Assembly (NCBI GenBank): GCA_934121925.1
Contig: CAKOVK010000011.1
Span: forward strand, 1-40,361
DNA: 40,361 bases
From: an uncultured Clostridia bacterium
GTDB lineage: Bacteria > Bacillota > Clostridia > TANB77 > CAG-508
Reading direction: 5' to 3'
The notes under the pieces were generated by a model. It did not search any database, was not told where the DNA came from, and was given only the letters and a program-made list of their open reading frames with translations. Position 1 is the first letter of the stretch. The number at the start of each line of letters is the position of its first letter. A program made the position numbers and the translations under genes. This document shows positions 26,839-34,154 of this stretch, in pieces.

Positions 26839-26889
26839 GTATTAAGTTGCTATAAATTGGGAATATATTAATATAAAGGAGGAAGTTTT

Positions 26890-28203
26890 ATGAAAGACTA
26901 TTTAGCAATTGAAGAAATAAAAGCTTTAGAGGTATTAGATTCTAGAGGAAACCCAACAGTACAAGTTGAGGTTATTACAGAAGAAGGAACAAATGGAGTG
27001 GCAATGGTGCCATCAGGAGCATCAACAGGAAGTTTTGAAGCAGTTGAGTTAAGAGATGGAGATAAATCAAGATATTTAGGAAAAGGTGTATTAAAGGCTG
27101 TTGAGAATGTAAATAAAATAATTGCAAAAGAATTAGAAGGCATGAATGTATTTGAACAAGCAGAAATAGACAAAAAATTAATAGAAATAGATGGAACAGA
27201 AAACAAAGGTAAACTTGGCACAAATGCAACACTTGGAGTGTCATTAGCTGTAGCAAAAGCGGCAGCAAATTCGCTTGGAATGAGTCTATATAAATATATA
27301 GGAGGAGTAAATGCAAAAACTTTACCAGTTCCAATGATGAATATATTAAATGGAGGAAAACACGCAGACAATACAGTAAATATACAAGAATTTATGATTA
27401 TGCCAGTCGGAGCAAAATCATTTACTGAATGCTTAAGAATGTCAGCAGAAATATATCATACATTAAAAAAAGTTTTAAAAGCAAAAGGATTAGCAACAGG
27501 TGTTGGAGATGAAGGCGGATTTGCACCAAATTTATCAAGTGATGAAGAAGCTCTAAAACTTATAGTAGAAGCAATAAGTGAAGCTGGATATAAACCAGGA
27601 GAAGATGTAGTACTAGCATTAGACGTAGCTAGTACAGAAATGTATGATGAAGCTAAAAAAATAGGAAAAGAAGGATGCTATTATTTCTGGAAAACAGAAG
27701 AATTAAAAACAGAAGATGAAATGATAGAATATCTAGCAGATTTAGCAAATAAATATCCAATAATATCAATAGAAGATGGTTTAGCAGAAGAAGATTGGGA
27801 AGGATGGAGAAAACTAACAGAAAAATTAGGAAATAAACTACAATTAGTTGGGGATGACCTATTTGTAACAAACATAAAGAGATTACAAAAAGGATTAGAC
27901 AATAAAATAGCAAACAGCATACTAATAAAATCAAATCAAATAGGAACATTAACAGAAACACTAGATGCAATAGAATTAGCAAAGAAAAACGGATACACAG
28001 CAGTAGTATCACACCGTTCAGGCGAAACAGAAGATACAACACTTGCAGATGTAGCAGTAGCAACAAATGCAGGACAAATAAAAACAGGAGCACCATGTAG
28101 AACAGACAGAGTAGCAAAATATAACAGATTATTAAATATAGAAGCAGAATTAGGAAATTTAGCAATATACCCAGGGCGAAAGGGATTGAAATCTAATTCT
28201 TGA
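26890..28203 (+). CDS. eno: Enolase
   Basis: This enzyme dehydrates 2-phosphoglycerate to phosphoenolpyruvate with magnesium. The 437-residue protein has VLDSRGNPTVQVEV and GASTG near the N-terminus, the GDEGGFAPNL block, the metal ligands in ALDVAS, SIEDGLAEEDW and VGDDLFVTN, the catalytic lysine in KSNQIGTLTET, and the SHRSGETEDTTLADVAV block. The GGAGGAAG ribosome binding site is strong. A terminator precedes it, so it may be transcribed separately from the rest of the glycolytic cluster. The sufC gene follows after 60 bp. Confidence 0.98.
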   Translation: MKDYLAIEEIKALEVLDSRGNPTVQVEVITEEGTNGVAMVPSGASTGSFEAVELRDGDKSRYLGKGVLKAVENVNKIIAKELEGMNVFEQAEIDKKLIEIDGTENKGKLGTNATLGVSLAVAKAAANSLGMSLYKYIGGVNAKTLPVPMMNILNGGKHADNTVNIQEFMIMPVGAKSFTECLRMSAEIYHTLKKVLKAKGLATGVGDEGGFAPNLSSDEEALKLIVEAISEAGYKPGEDVVLALDVASTEMYDEAKKIGKEGCYYFWKTEELKTEDEMIEYLADLANKYPIISIEDGLAEEDWEGWRKLTEKLGNKLQLVGDDLFVTNIKRLQKGLDNKIANSILIKSNQIGTLTETLDAIELAKKNGYTAVVSHRSGETEDTTLADVAVATNAGQIKTGAPCRTDRVAKYNRLLNIEAELGNLAIYPGRKGLKSNS

Positions 28204-28263
28204 TTTATTTAAAAAAAGGTGTTATTATATTTATGCCAATAAAACAAATAGAAAGGATATATC

Positions 28264-28987
28264 ATGCTAGAATTAAAAGATATATGTTTTACAAGAGATA
28301 ATAAAAAAATATTAGATAATGTAAGTTTAAAACTAGATTCTGATAAATTTATAGTAATAACAGGTCCAAATGGTTCTCGGAAAATCTACACTTGCAAAAA
28401 TTATAATGGGAATTGAAAAACAAGATAGTGGACAAGTTATACTAGATGGAAAAGATATTTCTAAAAAGAAAATAGATGAAAGAGCAAAATTAGGAATAGC
28501 TTTTGCTTTTCAACAACCAGTTAAATTTAAAGGAATTACAGTATATGATTTACTAAAATTATCTGCTAAAAAAGAAATTACAAGAAAAGAAGCTTGTGAA
28601 ATATTATCAAAAGTAGGTTTGTGTGCAAAAGAATATGTAGATAGAGAAGTAAATGCATCTTTATCAGGTGGAGAATTAAAAAGAATAGAAATAGCAACTG
28701 TTGCAGTAAGAGATTCAAAACTTACAATATTTGATGAACCAGAAGCAGGTATAGACTTATGGAGTTTTAACAGTCTAATAAAAGTATTCGAAGAAATAAG
28801 AAAAGAAACAAAAGGAACAACACTAATTATTTCTCACCAAGAAAGAATACTAAATATCGCAGATGAAATTGTTTTATTAAATAACGGACATATAGAAAAA
28901 ATAGGCAAAAAAGAAGAAGTTATGTCTTCTATCCTAAAAACAGAAAAAAATGATTGTTGTAAGTTAGGGGGAGAAAGCAATGGATAA
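28264..28987 (+). CDS. sufC: SufC ATPase, interrupted by a +1 shift at CGG (codon 39)
   Basis: SufC is the ABC-type ATPase that drives the SufB scaffold in iron-sulfur cluster assembly. ATG 28264 gives MLELKDICFTRDN..VITGPNGS, the correct N-terminus with most of the Walker A motif; codon 39 is CGG (28378-28380). Unshifted, translation stops at TGA 28414-28416 after 50 residues. Skipping the C gives GKSTLAKI, completing Walker A, and the frame continues to 28987, 240 residues in total. The ABC signature LSGGELKRIEIA, Walker B with DEPEAGID, and the IISHQ H-loop are intact. The stop overlaps the start of sufB by eight bases, the usual translational coupling, so the shifted frame is the functional one. 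Confidence 0.92.
28378..28380 (+). other. In-frame CGG at the sufC +1 frameshift site
   Basis: The zero-frame codons are TCT CGG AAA; the required reading is TCT (C) GGA AAA TCT, giving Ser-Gly-Lys-Ser of the P-loop. As in addA and mtaB the skipped base is the C of an in-frame CGG and the inserted residue is glycine. Confidence 0.85.
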
Positions 28988-29897
28988 TGTAGATAAAGAC
29001 TTACTAAAAGAAATTGCGGATATGAACGAAACTCCTAAAGGTGCATACAATATTAGAAAAAATGGACAAGGTATAGAAAGACAAATAACTGAAAATGTAA
29101 ATATAGTAACAAAAAAAGATAAACCAGGAATAGATATATTTGTTAAAGAAAATACAAAATATGAATTTGTTCACATACCAGTAATTATTACAGAGAGTGG
29201 ACTAACAGATGTTGTATATAATGATTTCTACATTGGGAAAAATGCGGATGTAGTAATAATTGCAGGATGTGGAATACACAATGATCATCATAAAGATTCG
29301 CAACATGATGGAATTCATAGATTCTTTTTAGAAGAAGGAGCAAGAGTAAAATATATAGAAAAACATTATGGAGAAGGCTCTGGAAAAGGAAAAAGAATTT
29401 TAAATCCAGTAACAGAAGTAACACTAAAAGATGGAAGTTATATGGAAATGGAAACAGTTCAAATAAAAGGTGTAGACTCAACAATAAGAATAACAAAAGG
29501 AATACTTGGAAAAGATACAAATCTAGTAATATCAGAAAAAATAATGACACACGGAGAGCAAACAGCAACAACATCATTTGAAGTTGAACTAAATGGAGAA
29601 AATGCAAGTACACATGTCACATCAAGATCTGTAGCAGTCGATAAATCAGTACAAGAATTTAAATCAAATGTAAAAGGAAATTCAAAATGTTTTGGACATG
29701 TAGAATGTGATGCAATAATAAAAGATAGTGCAAAAGTAATAGCAATACCAGAAATTATAGCAAACAATGTAGAAGCAAACCTAATACACGAAGCAGCAAT
29801 TGGAAAAATTGCAGGAGAACAACTAATAAAATTAATGACATTAGGATTAAATGAAAAAGAAGCAGAGGAGCAAATAATACAAGGATTTCTAAAATAG
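28980..29897 (+). CDS. sufB: SufB/SufD-family scaffold protein (short form)
   Basis: This 305-residue protein is the beta-helix scaffold partner of SufC. It is shorter than classical SufB (about 470) and matches the compact form found with SufC alone in many anaerobes. The C-terminal family block is clear: GHVECDAIIKDSA, then PEIIANNVEANLIHEAAIGK, then a helical end. ATG 28980 overlaps the sufC stop and is preceded by GGGGGAGA, so the two are translationally coupled. SufS, SufU and SufD are not in the window, consistent with a minimal SufBC-type machinery; the sulfur donor must be encoded elsewhere. Confidence 0.88.
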   Translation: MDNVDKDLLKEIADMNETPKGAYNIRKNGQGIERQITENVNIVTKKDKPGIDIFVKENTKYEFVHIPVIITESGLTDVVYNDFYIGKNADVVIIAGCGIHNDHHKDSQHDGIHRFFLEEGARVKYIEKHYGEGSGKGKRILNPVTEVTLKDGSYMEMETVQIKGVDSTIRITKGILGKDTNLVISEKIMTHGEQTATTSFEVELNGENASTHVTSRSVAVDKSVQEFKSNVKGNSKCFGHVECDAIIKDSAKVIAIPEIIANNVEANLIHEAAIGKIAGEQLIKLMTLGLNEKEAEEQIIQGFLK

Positions 29898-29935
29898 AAT
29901 ACAAGGGGATGAATTTATCCCCTTACCTTAAATAT

Positions 29936-30011
29936 TGGGGTGTCGCCAAGCGGTAAGGCATCGGACTCTGACTCCGACATTTCGTAGGTTCGAATCCTAC
30001 CACCCCAGCCA
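29936..30011 (+). tRNA. tRNA-Gln (anticodon CTG)
   Basis: A full cloverleaf is present: the acceptor stem TGGGGTG pairs with CACCCCA, the D arm includes GCCAAGCGGTAAGGC, the anticodon stem is TCGGA/TCCGA with loop CTCTGAC and anticodon CTG (reading CAG), and the T arm is GTAGG-TTCGAAT-CCTAC. The discriminator is G and CCA is encoded (30009-30011). It lies 38 bp after sufB. Confidence 0.95.
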
Positions 30012-30061
30012 AAATAAAGACTAGTTATAGCGAAAGCTATAACTAGTTTTTATTTTGGCTT
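30007..30061 (+). terminator. Long hairpin/terminator that includes the tRNA 3' end
   Basis: ACTAGTTATAGC and its complement enclose GAAA, followed by a T-rich run. The pairing continues outward through AAAATAAA/TTTATTTT to AGCC/GGCT, so the tRNA discriminator and CC of CCA lie inside the outer stem. Confidence 0.75.
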
Positions 30062-30065
30062 TAGA

Positions 30066-30158
30066 TAGGAGGATTCGAAAAGGACGTGCCCGAAACAAAG
30101 TGAGGGTAAAAACAATCCCTTTGGATTGTTTTTAGGACGCGGCTTGCCGAATCCTACT
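30066..30158 (+). repeat. Structured element with T-arm-like ends
   Basis: AGGATTCG (30070-30077) pairs with CGAATCCT (30148-30155). Inside lie GGACG/GGCTTGCC-like segments and a perfect AAAAACAATCC/GGATTGTTTTT hairpin (30108-30133). CGAATCCTAC also occurs in the T arm of the tRNA 150 bp upstream, so the ends look tRNA-derived. It may be a small RNA or a remnant of a mobile element. Confidence 0.45.
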
Positions 30159-30291
30159 CATATGAATTTTAAGAAAGAACAATGTTTGTAATGAATATAA
30201 CTAAAAAAGTAATATAATTATATTGTATTTTATTTTATTTGTGAGTTGTTCAATTGTATGAATTGCGGAAAAAACAAATAGTTTCGATAGA

Positions 30292-30320
30292 TTTACAAAA
30301 ATAAGAAAATATGTTATGAT
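30292..30320 (+). promoter_or_regulatory. Promoter for the 70-residue membrane protein
   Basis: TTTACA (30292-30297) and TATGAT (30315-30320) are separated by 17 bp. Confidence 0.6.
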
Positions 30321-30361
30321 TAGTTTGTTACAATAGTATTTTATTGTACCTTTGAAAAATA

Positions 30362-30386
30362 ATTCGGAGGTACAATACCTCCGAAT
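30362..30386 (+). promoter_or_regulatory. 5'-UTR hairpin containing an anti-Shine-Dalgarno-like ACCTCC
   Basis: ATTCGGAGGT and ACCTCCGAAT form a perfect 10-bp stem with an ACAAT loop between the promoter and the GGGGGGAG ribosome binding site of the next gene. The right arm could alternatively pair with that ribosome binding site. Confidence 0.5.
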
Positions 30387-30406
30387 AAGTATGAGGGGGG
30401 AGAAAA

Positions 30407-30619
30407 ATGTATACTCTTTGCAAAATTATGCTTGTTCTTTCGATAGCTTTAATTATTTGTGCAATAATTGTATTAGCTTGCAATTCTTGGCAAAAGAAGC
30501 ATGACAGAAAGAACGCTAATACCAATGAAGACTTTACAAAAACAATAGTAACGATTTTATTTGTAAGCATTGGTTGCTTAATTGTAAGTATTCTTTTCTT
30601 ACGCTTAAGAATGTATTGA
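30407..30619 (+). CDS. Small two-pass membrane protein (70 residues)
   Basis: The start follows a very strong GAGGGGGGAG ribosome binding site. The product has two hydrophobic segments (about 5-25 and 46-65) separated by a charged hinge (KKHDRKNANTNED). No family is recognised. It has its own promoter, a structured leader and a terminator, so it is an independent small gene. Confidence 0.65.
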   Translation: MYTLCKIMLVLSIALIICAIIVLACNSWQKKHDRKNANTNEDFTKTIVTILFVSIGCLIVSILFLRLRMY

Positions 30620-30625
30620 GTTAGC

Positions 30626-30668
30626 TTCGCCCCCTGTTATTAAAGAAAGTAGCAGGGGTGAAATTTTT
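30626..30668 (+). terminator. Terminator after the small membrane protein gene
   Basis: CCCCTG and CAGGGG arms, extended by TTCg/GAA, enclose a 16-base loop and are followed by TTTTT. Confidence 0.7.
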
Positions 30669-30744
30669 AACAAATAGTGAAAGCTGTACCAAATAAAAAG
30701 AATAAGAACTAAAATATTCTAATTTGTACAAAAATATGATATAT

Positions 30745-30861
30745 TAAATACTTAGGAGAAGAAATTGCTAAATATGAACTAGTTATACTAGATGAGTATA
30801 TTTTTAGTTTGAAGATAAATCAACTTATTGTAAAAATGATGAAAGGAATTATAAAATTATG
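30745..30861 (+). pseudogene. Possible gene remnant (about 38 codons, no start)
   Basis: An open stretch reads TATATTAAATACTTAGGAG onward and encodes roughly LGEEIAKYELVILDEYIFSL and a lysine-rich tail before TGA, which overlaps the next start. It has no start codon with a ribosome binding site, and an in-frame stop lies just upstream. It may be the C-terminal end of a decayed gene, or noncoding. Confidence 0.25.
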
Positions 30862-31275
30862 AAAAAAGAAGATTTTAAATATGAGGATTTAGAAAAGTAT
30901 ATTAGTAACAAGTATGTTTTTGAAGACAAGGAATATTTATTATTAATTAGTGAAGAGATATTTAATGAAGATACTATTCGATATGCCAATGGTATTATAA
31001 AAAAATATCAAAAGGAGAAAGATTTTATATTGAACTATTTATTAGAAAAAGGATTAAGAAAATTTTATAATAATTATTCTGATGAATATATAAAAAACAA
31101 CATAGGCAAACCTCAAATTAGTATAGATTTTGCTAAAGATGATAATTATCCTAATTGGAAATTTGAATATGCTGGTATAATTGAATTCTGTGAAAGTAAG
31201 ATAGATGAACATATAGTTAGCATTGATTTTGTAGATAATTTAAAGCTAGACACAAATGTACAAATTAATGGATAG
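30859..31275 (+). CDS. Uncharacterised acidic protein (138 residues)
   Basis: The product is soluble, with many Glu, Asp and Tyr residues and no cysteine pair or membrane segment. An AAGGAA ribosome binding site precedes ATG 30859. Its size, acidity and isolated position beside a possible gene remnant are reminiscent of immunity proteins of toxin systems, but no toxin gene is adjacent and I recognise no family. Function unknown. Confidence 0.6.
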   Translation: MKKEDFKYEDLEKYISNKYVFEDKEYLLLISEEIFNEDTIRYANGIIKKYQKEKDFILNYLLEKGLRKFYNNYSDEYIKNNIGKPQISIDFAKDDNYPNWKFEYAGIIEFCESKIDEHIVSIDFVDNLKLDTNVQING

Positions 31276-31342
31276 AGCATTTTTAGAAGTAATTATATAG
31301 TTCATATAAAAATTATGAAATTTTTTATTATAGGAGAGAAAA

Positions 31343-31873
31343 ATGAAATTAATGTGTATATCAGATATTCATGGAAATATTGAATGTCTAGAAAAGGCTG
31401 TAGAAAAATTTAGAGAAGAAAATGCAGAAAAACTAATAATATTAGGTGATTTTTCTTCTTATTATTTTTCATCAACCGACTTTGAGGTGGCCGAAATATT
31501 AAATAATATGGCAGGCTCAATAATTGCAGTAAAAGGAAATTGTGATAATTCTGAAATTGAAGGTATTTTTAACTTTAGTTTAGCATATATAAGAAATATA
31601 ACAGTAAATAACACAAAAATAACTTTAACACACGGACATATATATAATAGAAATAATTTACCAGAAGAATGTGGCCAAATATTTTTGTATGGACATACAC
31701 ATGTTGGAAACATAGAAAAAATAGGAGATAGGATAATAGCAAATCCAGGCTCAATATCAAAACCAAGAGGTGGAAGCAGTAAAAGTTATATAATAATAGA
31801 TGAAGAGAATATAATTTTAAAGAAATTAGGTGGAGATGTTATTAGGAAAATTAATATAAATAATAAATTGTAG
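31343..31873 (+). CDS. YfcE/MJ0936-type metallophosphodiesterase
   Basis: This 176-residue calcineurin-like phosphodiesterase has the full metal-ligand set: DIHGN near residue 8, GDF, KGNCD, THGH and GHTH, and ends with the NPGS block common to the YfcE group. Enzymes of this family hydrolyse phosphodiesters in vitro; the physiological substrate is unknown. TAGGAGAG lies at proper spacing before the start. A copy of repeat family 2 follows. Confidence 0.92.
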   Translation: MKLMCISDIHGNIECLEKAVEKFREENAEKLIILGDFSSYYFSSTDFEVAEILNNMAGSIIAVKGNCDNSEIEGIFNFSLAYIRNITVNNTKITLTHGHIYNRNNLPEECGQIFLYGHTHVGNIEKIGDRIIANPGSISKPRGGSSKSYIIIDEENIILKKLGGDVIRKININNKL

Positions 31874-31878
31874 TTTCA

Positions 31879-31978
31879 TGAAGTGGGAGGTTTGAGGTGA
31901 GAAGTGTGAAAAATAGAGAAAAGTCTACGAAGTCCTGGTCCTATAAATCAAACTTCCCACTTCACACCTCTCACTTCA
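31879..31978. repeat. GAAGTGAGAAGTG repeat family 2, copy 2
   Basis: Two 31-base arms (31879-31909 and 31948-31978) form an imperfect inverted repeat with five mismatches, of which three would be G-U pairs in RNA. The purine arm resembles that at 20453-20547. It lies just after the phosphodiesterase gene. Confidence 0.65.
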
Positions 31979-32009
31979 ATTAAATAAACAAAGAAAAAAT
32001 CAAAAAAAC

Positions 32010-32038
32010 TTGATTAATGAAGAAAAAAACAATATAAT
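32010..32038 (+). promoter_or_regulatory. Promoter for the cation symporter gene
   Basis: TTGATT (32010-32015) and TATAAT (32033-32038) are separated by 17 bp. Confidence 0.6.
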
Positions 32039-32072
32039 GTATACGTAATAAAAATTTAAAGGAGGAAAACCT

Positions 32073-33332
32073 ATGAAAGAGTTTTTTAAGCATTATGGGC
32101 AGACAGTAATATTGCTACTTTCTATAATTATAGGGGCAATAATAGGTTTAATATGGAAGGAAGGTGCAACAGTTTTAAGTCCATTTGGAGACATTTTCTT
32201 GAATTTAATGTTTGTTATAATAGTACCATTGGTATTCTTAACAATAAGTACATCAATTGCAAGAATAAAACAACCAAAACGTTTAGGCAAAATAATGGGT
32301 TCAATAGTTTTAGTAATTGTAATAACATCAATTATTGCAGTTGTAGTAGGATTATTAAGTACATTTTTTGTTAAACTTGTAAACGTAGAAGATGGCAAAG
32401 CTATACTAGAATCTTTAGAAAGTAACAGCGAAGAAGTAGCAGAAGAAGAAACAGAAGAACTAAACATACTTGAAAGAACAGTATCTGCAATAACAGTATC
32501 AGATTTTACAGGATTACTTTCAAAAAATAATCTAATAGCACTTGTTATATTTTCAATACTATTTGGATGTGCAATTAAGATGTCTGGTGAAAAAGGAAAA
32601 CCAGTTCAAGATTTTCTTGAATCAGCAACTACTGTAATAATGAATTTATTAAAAATAGTTATGTATTATGCTCCAATAGGATTAGGATGCTATTTTGCAG
32701 CATTAGTTGGAAGTTTTGGAGCAAACATTGCTCTAGGATATGCAAAAACATTTATTATATATTTAGTAGTATCAGTTTTATACTATTTTATAATGTACAC
32801 AGTTTATGCATTTATTGCAGGTAAGAAAAAAGGTATTAAAATATTCTGGAAAAATGCAGTACCACCAACAGTAACAGCACTTGCGACATGTTCAAGTGCG
32901 GCTTCAATACCAGTAAATATGAAAGCTGCAAGCAATATGGGAATATCAAGTGATATAGCAGAAACATCAATACCACTAGGAACAAACTTACATAAAGATG
33001 GAAGTATAATTGGATCAGTATTTAAAGTTATGTTTTTAGTATGCTTGTTTGGAACAAACATAGCAACATTCGGTGGAGCTATGCAAGTATTATTAGTTTC
33101 ATTAGTAGCTACATTATTAGTTACAGCAGTTCCAATTGGTGGAGGAACAATATCAGAAATGATGATATTAACTATGATGGGATATCCAGTAGCAGCATTA
33201 CCAATACTTACAATAATAGCAACAATTATAGATTGCCCAGCAACAGTATTAAATGTTGTTGGAAATACAAGTTCAGCAATGCTTGTATCAAGAATTGTAG
33301 ATGGAAAAGATTGCTTAAAAGAAGAAAAATAA
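32073..33332 (+). CDS. Dicarboxylate/amino acid:cation symporter (DAACS family)
   Basis: This polytopic membrane transporter of 419 residues takes up dicarboxylates or amino acids with sodium or protons. Eight or more hydrophobic segments are visible, with an acidic loop (about 115-135). The family signature region is clear: CSSAASIPVNMKAASNMG, then SIPLGTNLHKDGS, and later the IVDxxxT-like segment near DCPATVLNVVGNTSSA. It resembles the serine/threonine or short-chain dicarboxylate branch, but the substrate cannot be decided. AAAGGAGG precedes the start. Confidence 0.92.
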   Translation: MKEFFKHYGQTVILLLSIIIGAIIGLIWKEGATVLSPFGDIFLNLMFVIIVPLVFLTISTSIARIKQPKRLGKIMGSIVLVIVITSIIAVVVGLLSTFFVKLVNVEDGKAILESLESNSEEVAEEETEELNILERTVSAITVSDFTGLLSKNNLIALVIFSILFGCAIKMSGEKGKPVQDFLESATTVIMNLLKIVMYYAPIGLGCYFAALVGSFGANIALGYAKTFIIYLVVSVLYYFIMYTVYAFIAGKKKGIKIFWKNAVPPTVTALATCSSAASIPVNMKAASNMGISSDIAETSIPLGTNLHKDGSIIGSVFKVMFLVCLFGTNIATFGGAMQVLLVSLVATLLVTAVPIGGGTISEMMILTMMGYPVAALPILTIIATIIDCPATVLNVVGNTSSAMLVSRIVDGKDCLKEEK

Positions 33333-33352
33333 TAATTAATAATATATACAAA

Positions 33353-33417
33353 CAATAGGAAATGAAAAATTTCCTATTATATAAAATAGAAGGTTAAATT
33401 GTGACCTTCTATTTTTT
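33353..33417. terminator. Two hairpins between convergent genes
   Basis: AATAGGAAAT/ATTTCCTATT (33353-33379) serves the symporter gene. AGAAGGT/ACCTTCT with a following T run (33386-33417) overlaps the stop of the regulator gene and may act in either direction. Confidence 0.7.
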
Positions 33418-33993
33418 TCTTTTTAAAGTTGACCAAAGAATAATAGTTATTTGTGCAGGAATGCCTAATATAAAAATTTGCCAAATGTTAAATTTAATTA
33501 AAGATAAATATATGCATAATAAAATTGCCCAAATGAAGCAAGAAACTATAATATAATTATTCCTTCTATTACCCCAAATGCTATTAAAAATAAGGATTAT
33601 AAGAATTATTATAGGTATACCTATATAAAAAATATACCATATATATTTCCCTGTAAATATAGAAATTAAAGTAAAAATAATAGTAGTAATAAGCCAAACA
33701 GGAGAAGTGGCAAGAAGAGTAAGTGAAATCTTATTGATTTTTTTCTTTTTATTTGTGGTTATGACTAACTTAGAATTTTCTGTATGTTCACTAATTAAAT
33801 AATCAACTGTAACTCCGAAATAATCCGCCAATTGCTTTAACACGGTTATATCAGGAACGGATTCTGCTCTTTCCCATTTGGAGATTGCCTTATCAGAATA
33901 ATTTAATGCTGTTGCAAGTTCAAGTTGAGTTAATTTTTTATCTTTTCTAAGCTTTATAATATTTAATGCAATGATTTCTTTTAAGTCGCTCAT
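33409..33993 (-). CDS. XRE-family regulator with a membrane C-terminal domain
   Basis: The 194-residue product starts with a helix-turn-helix domain (residues about 7-62) of the lambda-repressor-like type, with the KLTQLELATALNYSDKAISK segment and a WERAESVPDITVLKQLADYF segment. After a basic linker come four hydrophobic segments, so the DNA-binding domain is tethered to the membrane. An AAGGAGG ribosome binding site is present. A perfect palindrome in its leader (34011-34031) and repeated GTAGAAT boxes around its promoter suggest autoregulation. It is divergent to the acyl-CoA synthetase gene and might control it. Confidence 0.9.
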   Translation of the reverse strand: MSDLKEIIALNIIKLRKDKKLTQLELATALNYSDKAISKWERAESVPDITVLKQLADYFGVTVDYLISEHTENSKLVITTNKKKKINKISLTLLATSPVWLITTIIFTLISIFTGKYIWYIFYIGIPIIILIILIFNSIWGNRRNNYIIVSCFIWAILLCIYLSLIKFNIWQIFILGIPAQITIILWSTLKRKK

Positions 33994-34010
33994 AGACTAG
34001 GTTCCTCCTT

Positions 34011-34031
34011 AATTCTACTAGCGGTAGAATT
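34011..34031. promoter_or_regulatory. Palindromic operator (AATTCTAC-N5-GTAGAATT)
   Basis: The arms are perfect over eight bases. Further GTAGAAT or TCTACC/CTACG half-sites lie at about 34043-34049, 34067-34073 and 34084-34090, overlapping the promoter of the regulator gene. Confidence 0.6.
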
Positions 34032-34050
34032 GAATAAAAATTACTCTACC

Positions 34051-34079
34051 AGTATAACACAAAAACGTAGAATTGGCAA
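34051..34079 (-). promoter_or_regulatory. Promoter of the XRE regulator gene
   Basis: On the minus strand TTGCCA (34079-34074) and TATACT (34056-34051) are separated by 17 bp; a GTAGAAT half-site lies within the spacer. Confidence 0.6.
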
Positions 34080-34154
34080 ATACGTAGAAAAACTTGAATT
34101 TTATTAAATGCAATGCTACAATTTGAAAATGTAATAAAATATTGGAGGGAAAAA

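Larger units (their letters stand above)
30012..30406. other. 395-bp intergenic region after tRNA-Gln
   Basis: It holds the tRNA terminator hairpin, a structured element at 30066-30158, an AT-rich stretch without ORFs, the promoter at 30292-30320 and a perfect hairpin at 30362-30386 ahead of a small membrane protein gene. Confidence 0.7.

Noticed and set aside
12082..28380. Classical programmed frameshifting with a slippery heptamer or internal Shine-Dalgarno
   Set aside because: The three sites share no slippery run, no upstream SD-like spacer and no common downstream structure; only the CGG codon is shared.
28370..28987. sufC as an N-terminally truncated pseudogene
   Set aside because: The upstream 38 codons encode the correct N-terminus; only one base separates the frames, and the operon with sufB is intact.
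29936..30158. Attachment site of an integrative element at tRNA-Gln
   Set aside because: Only a 10-base repeat spanning 160 bp is seen and no integrase gene lies nearby.
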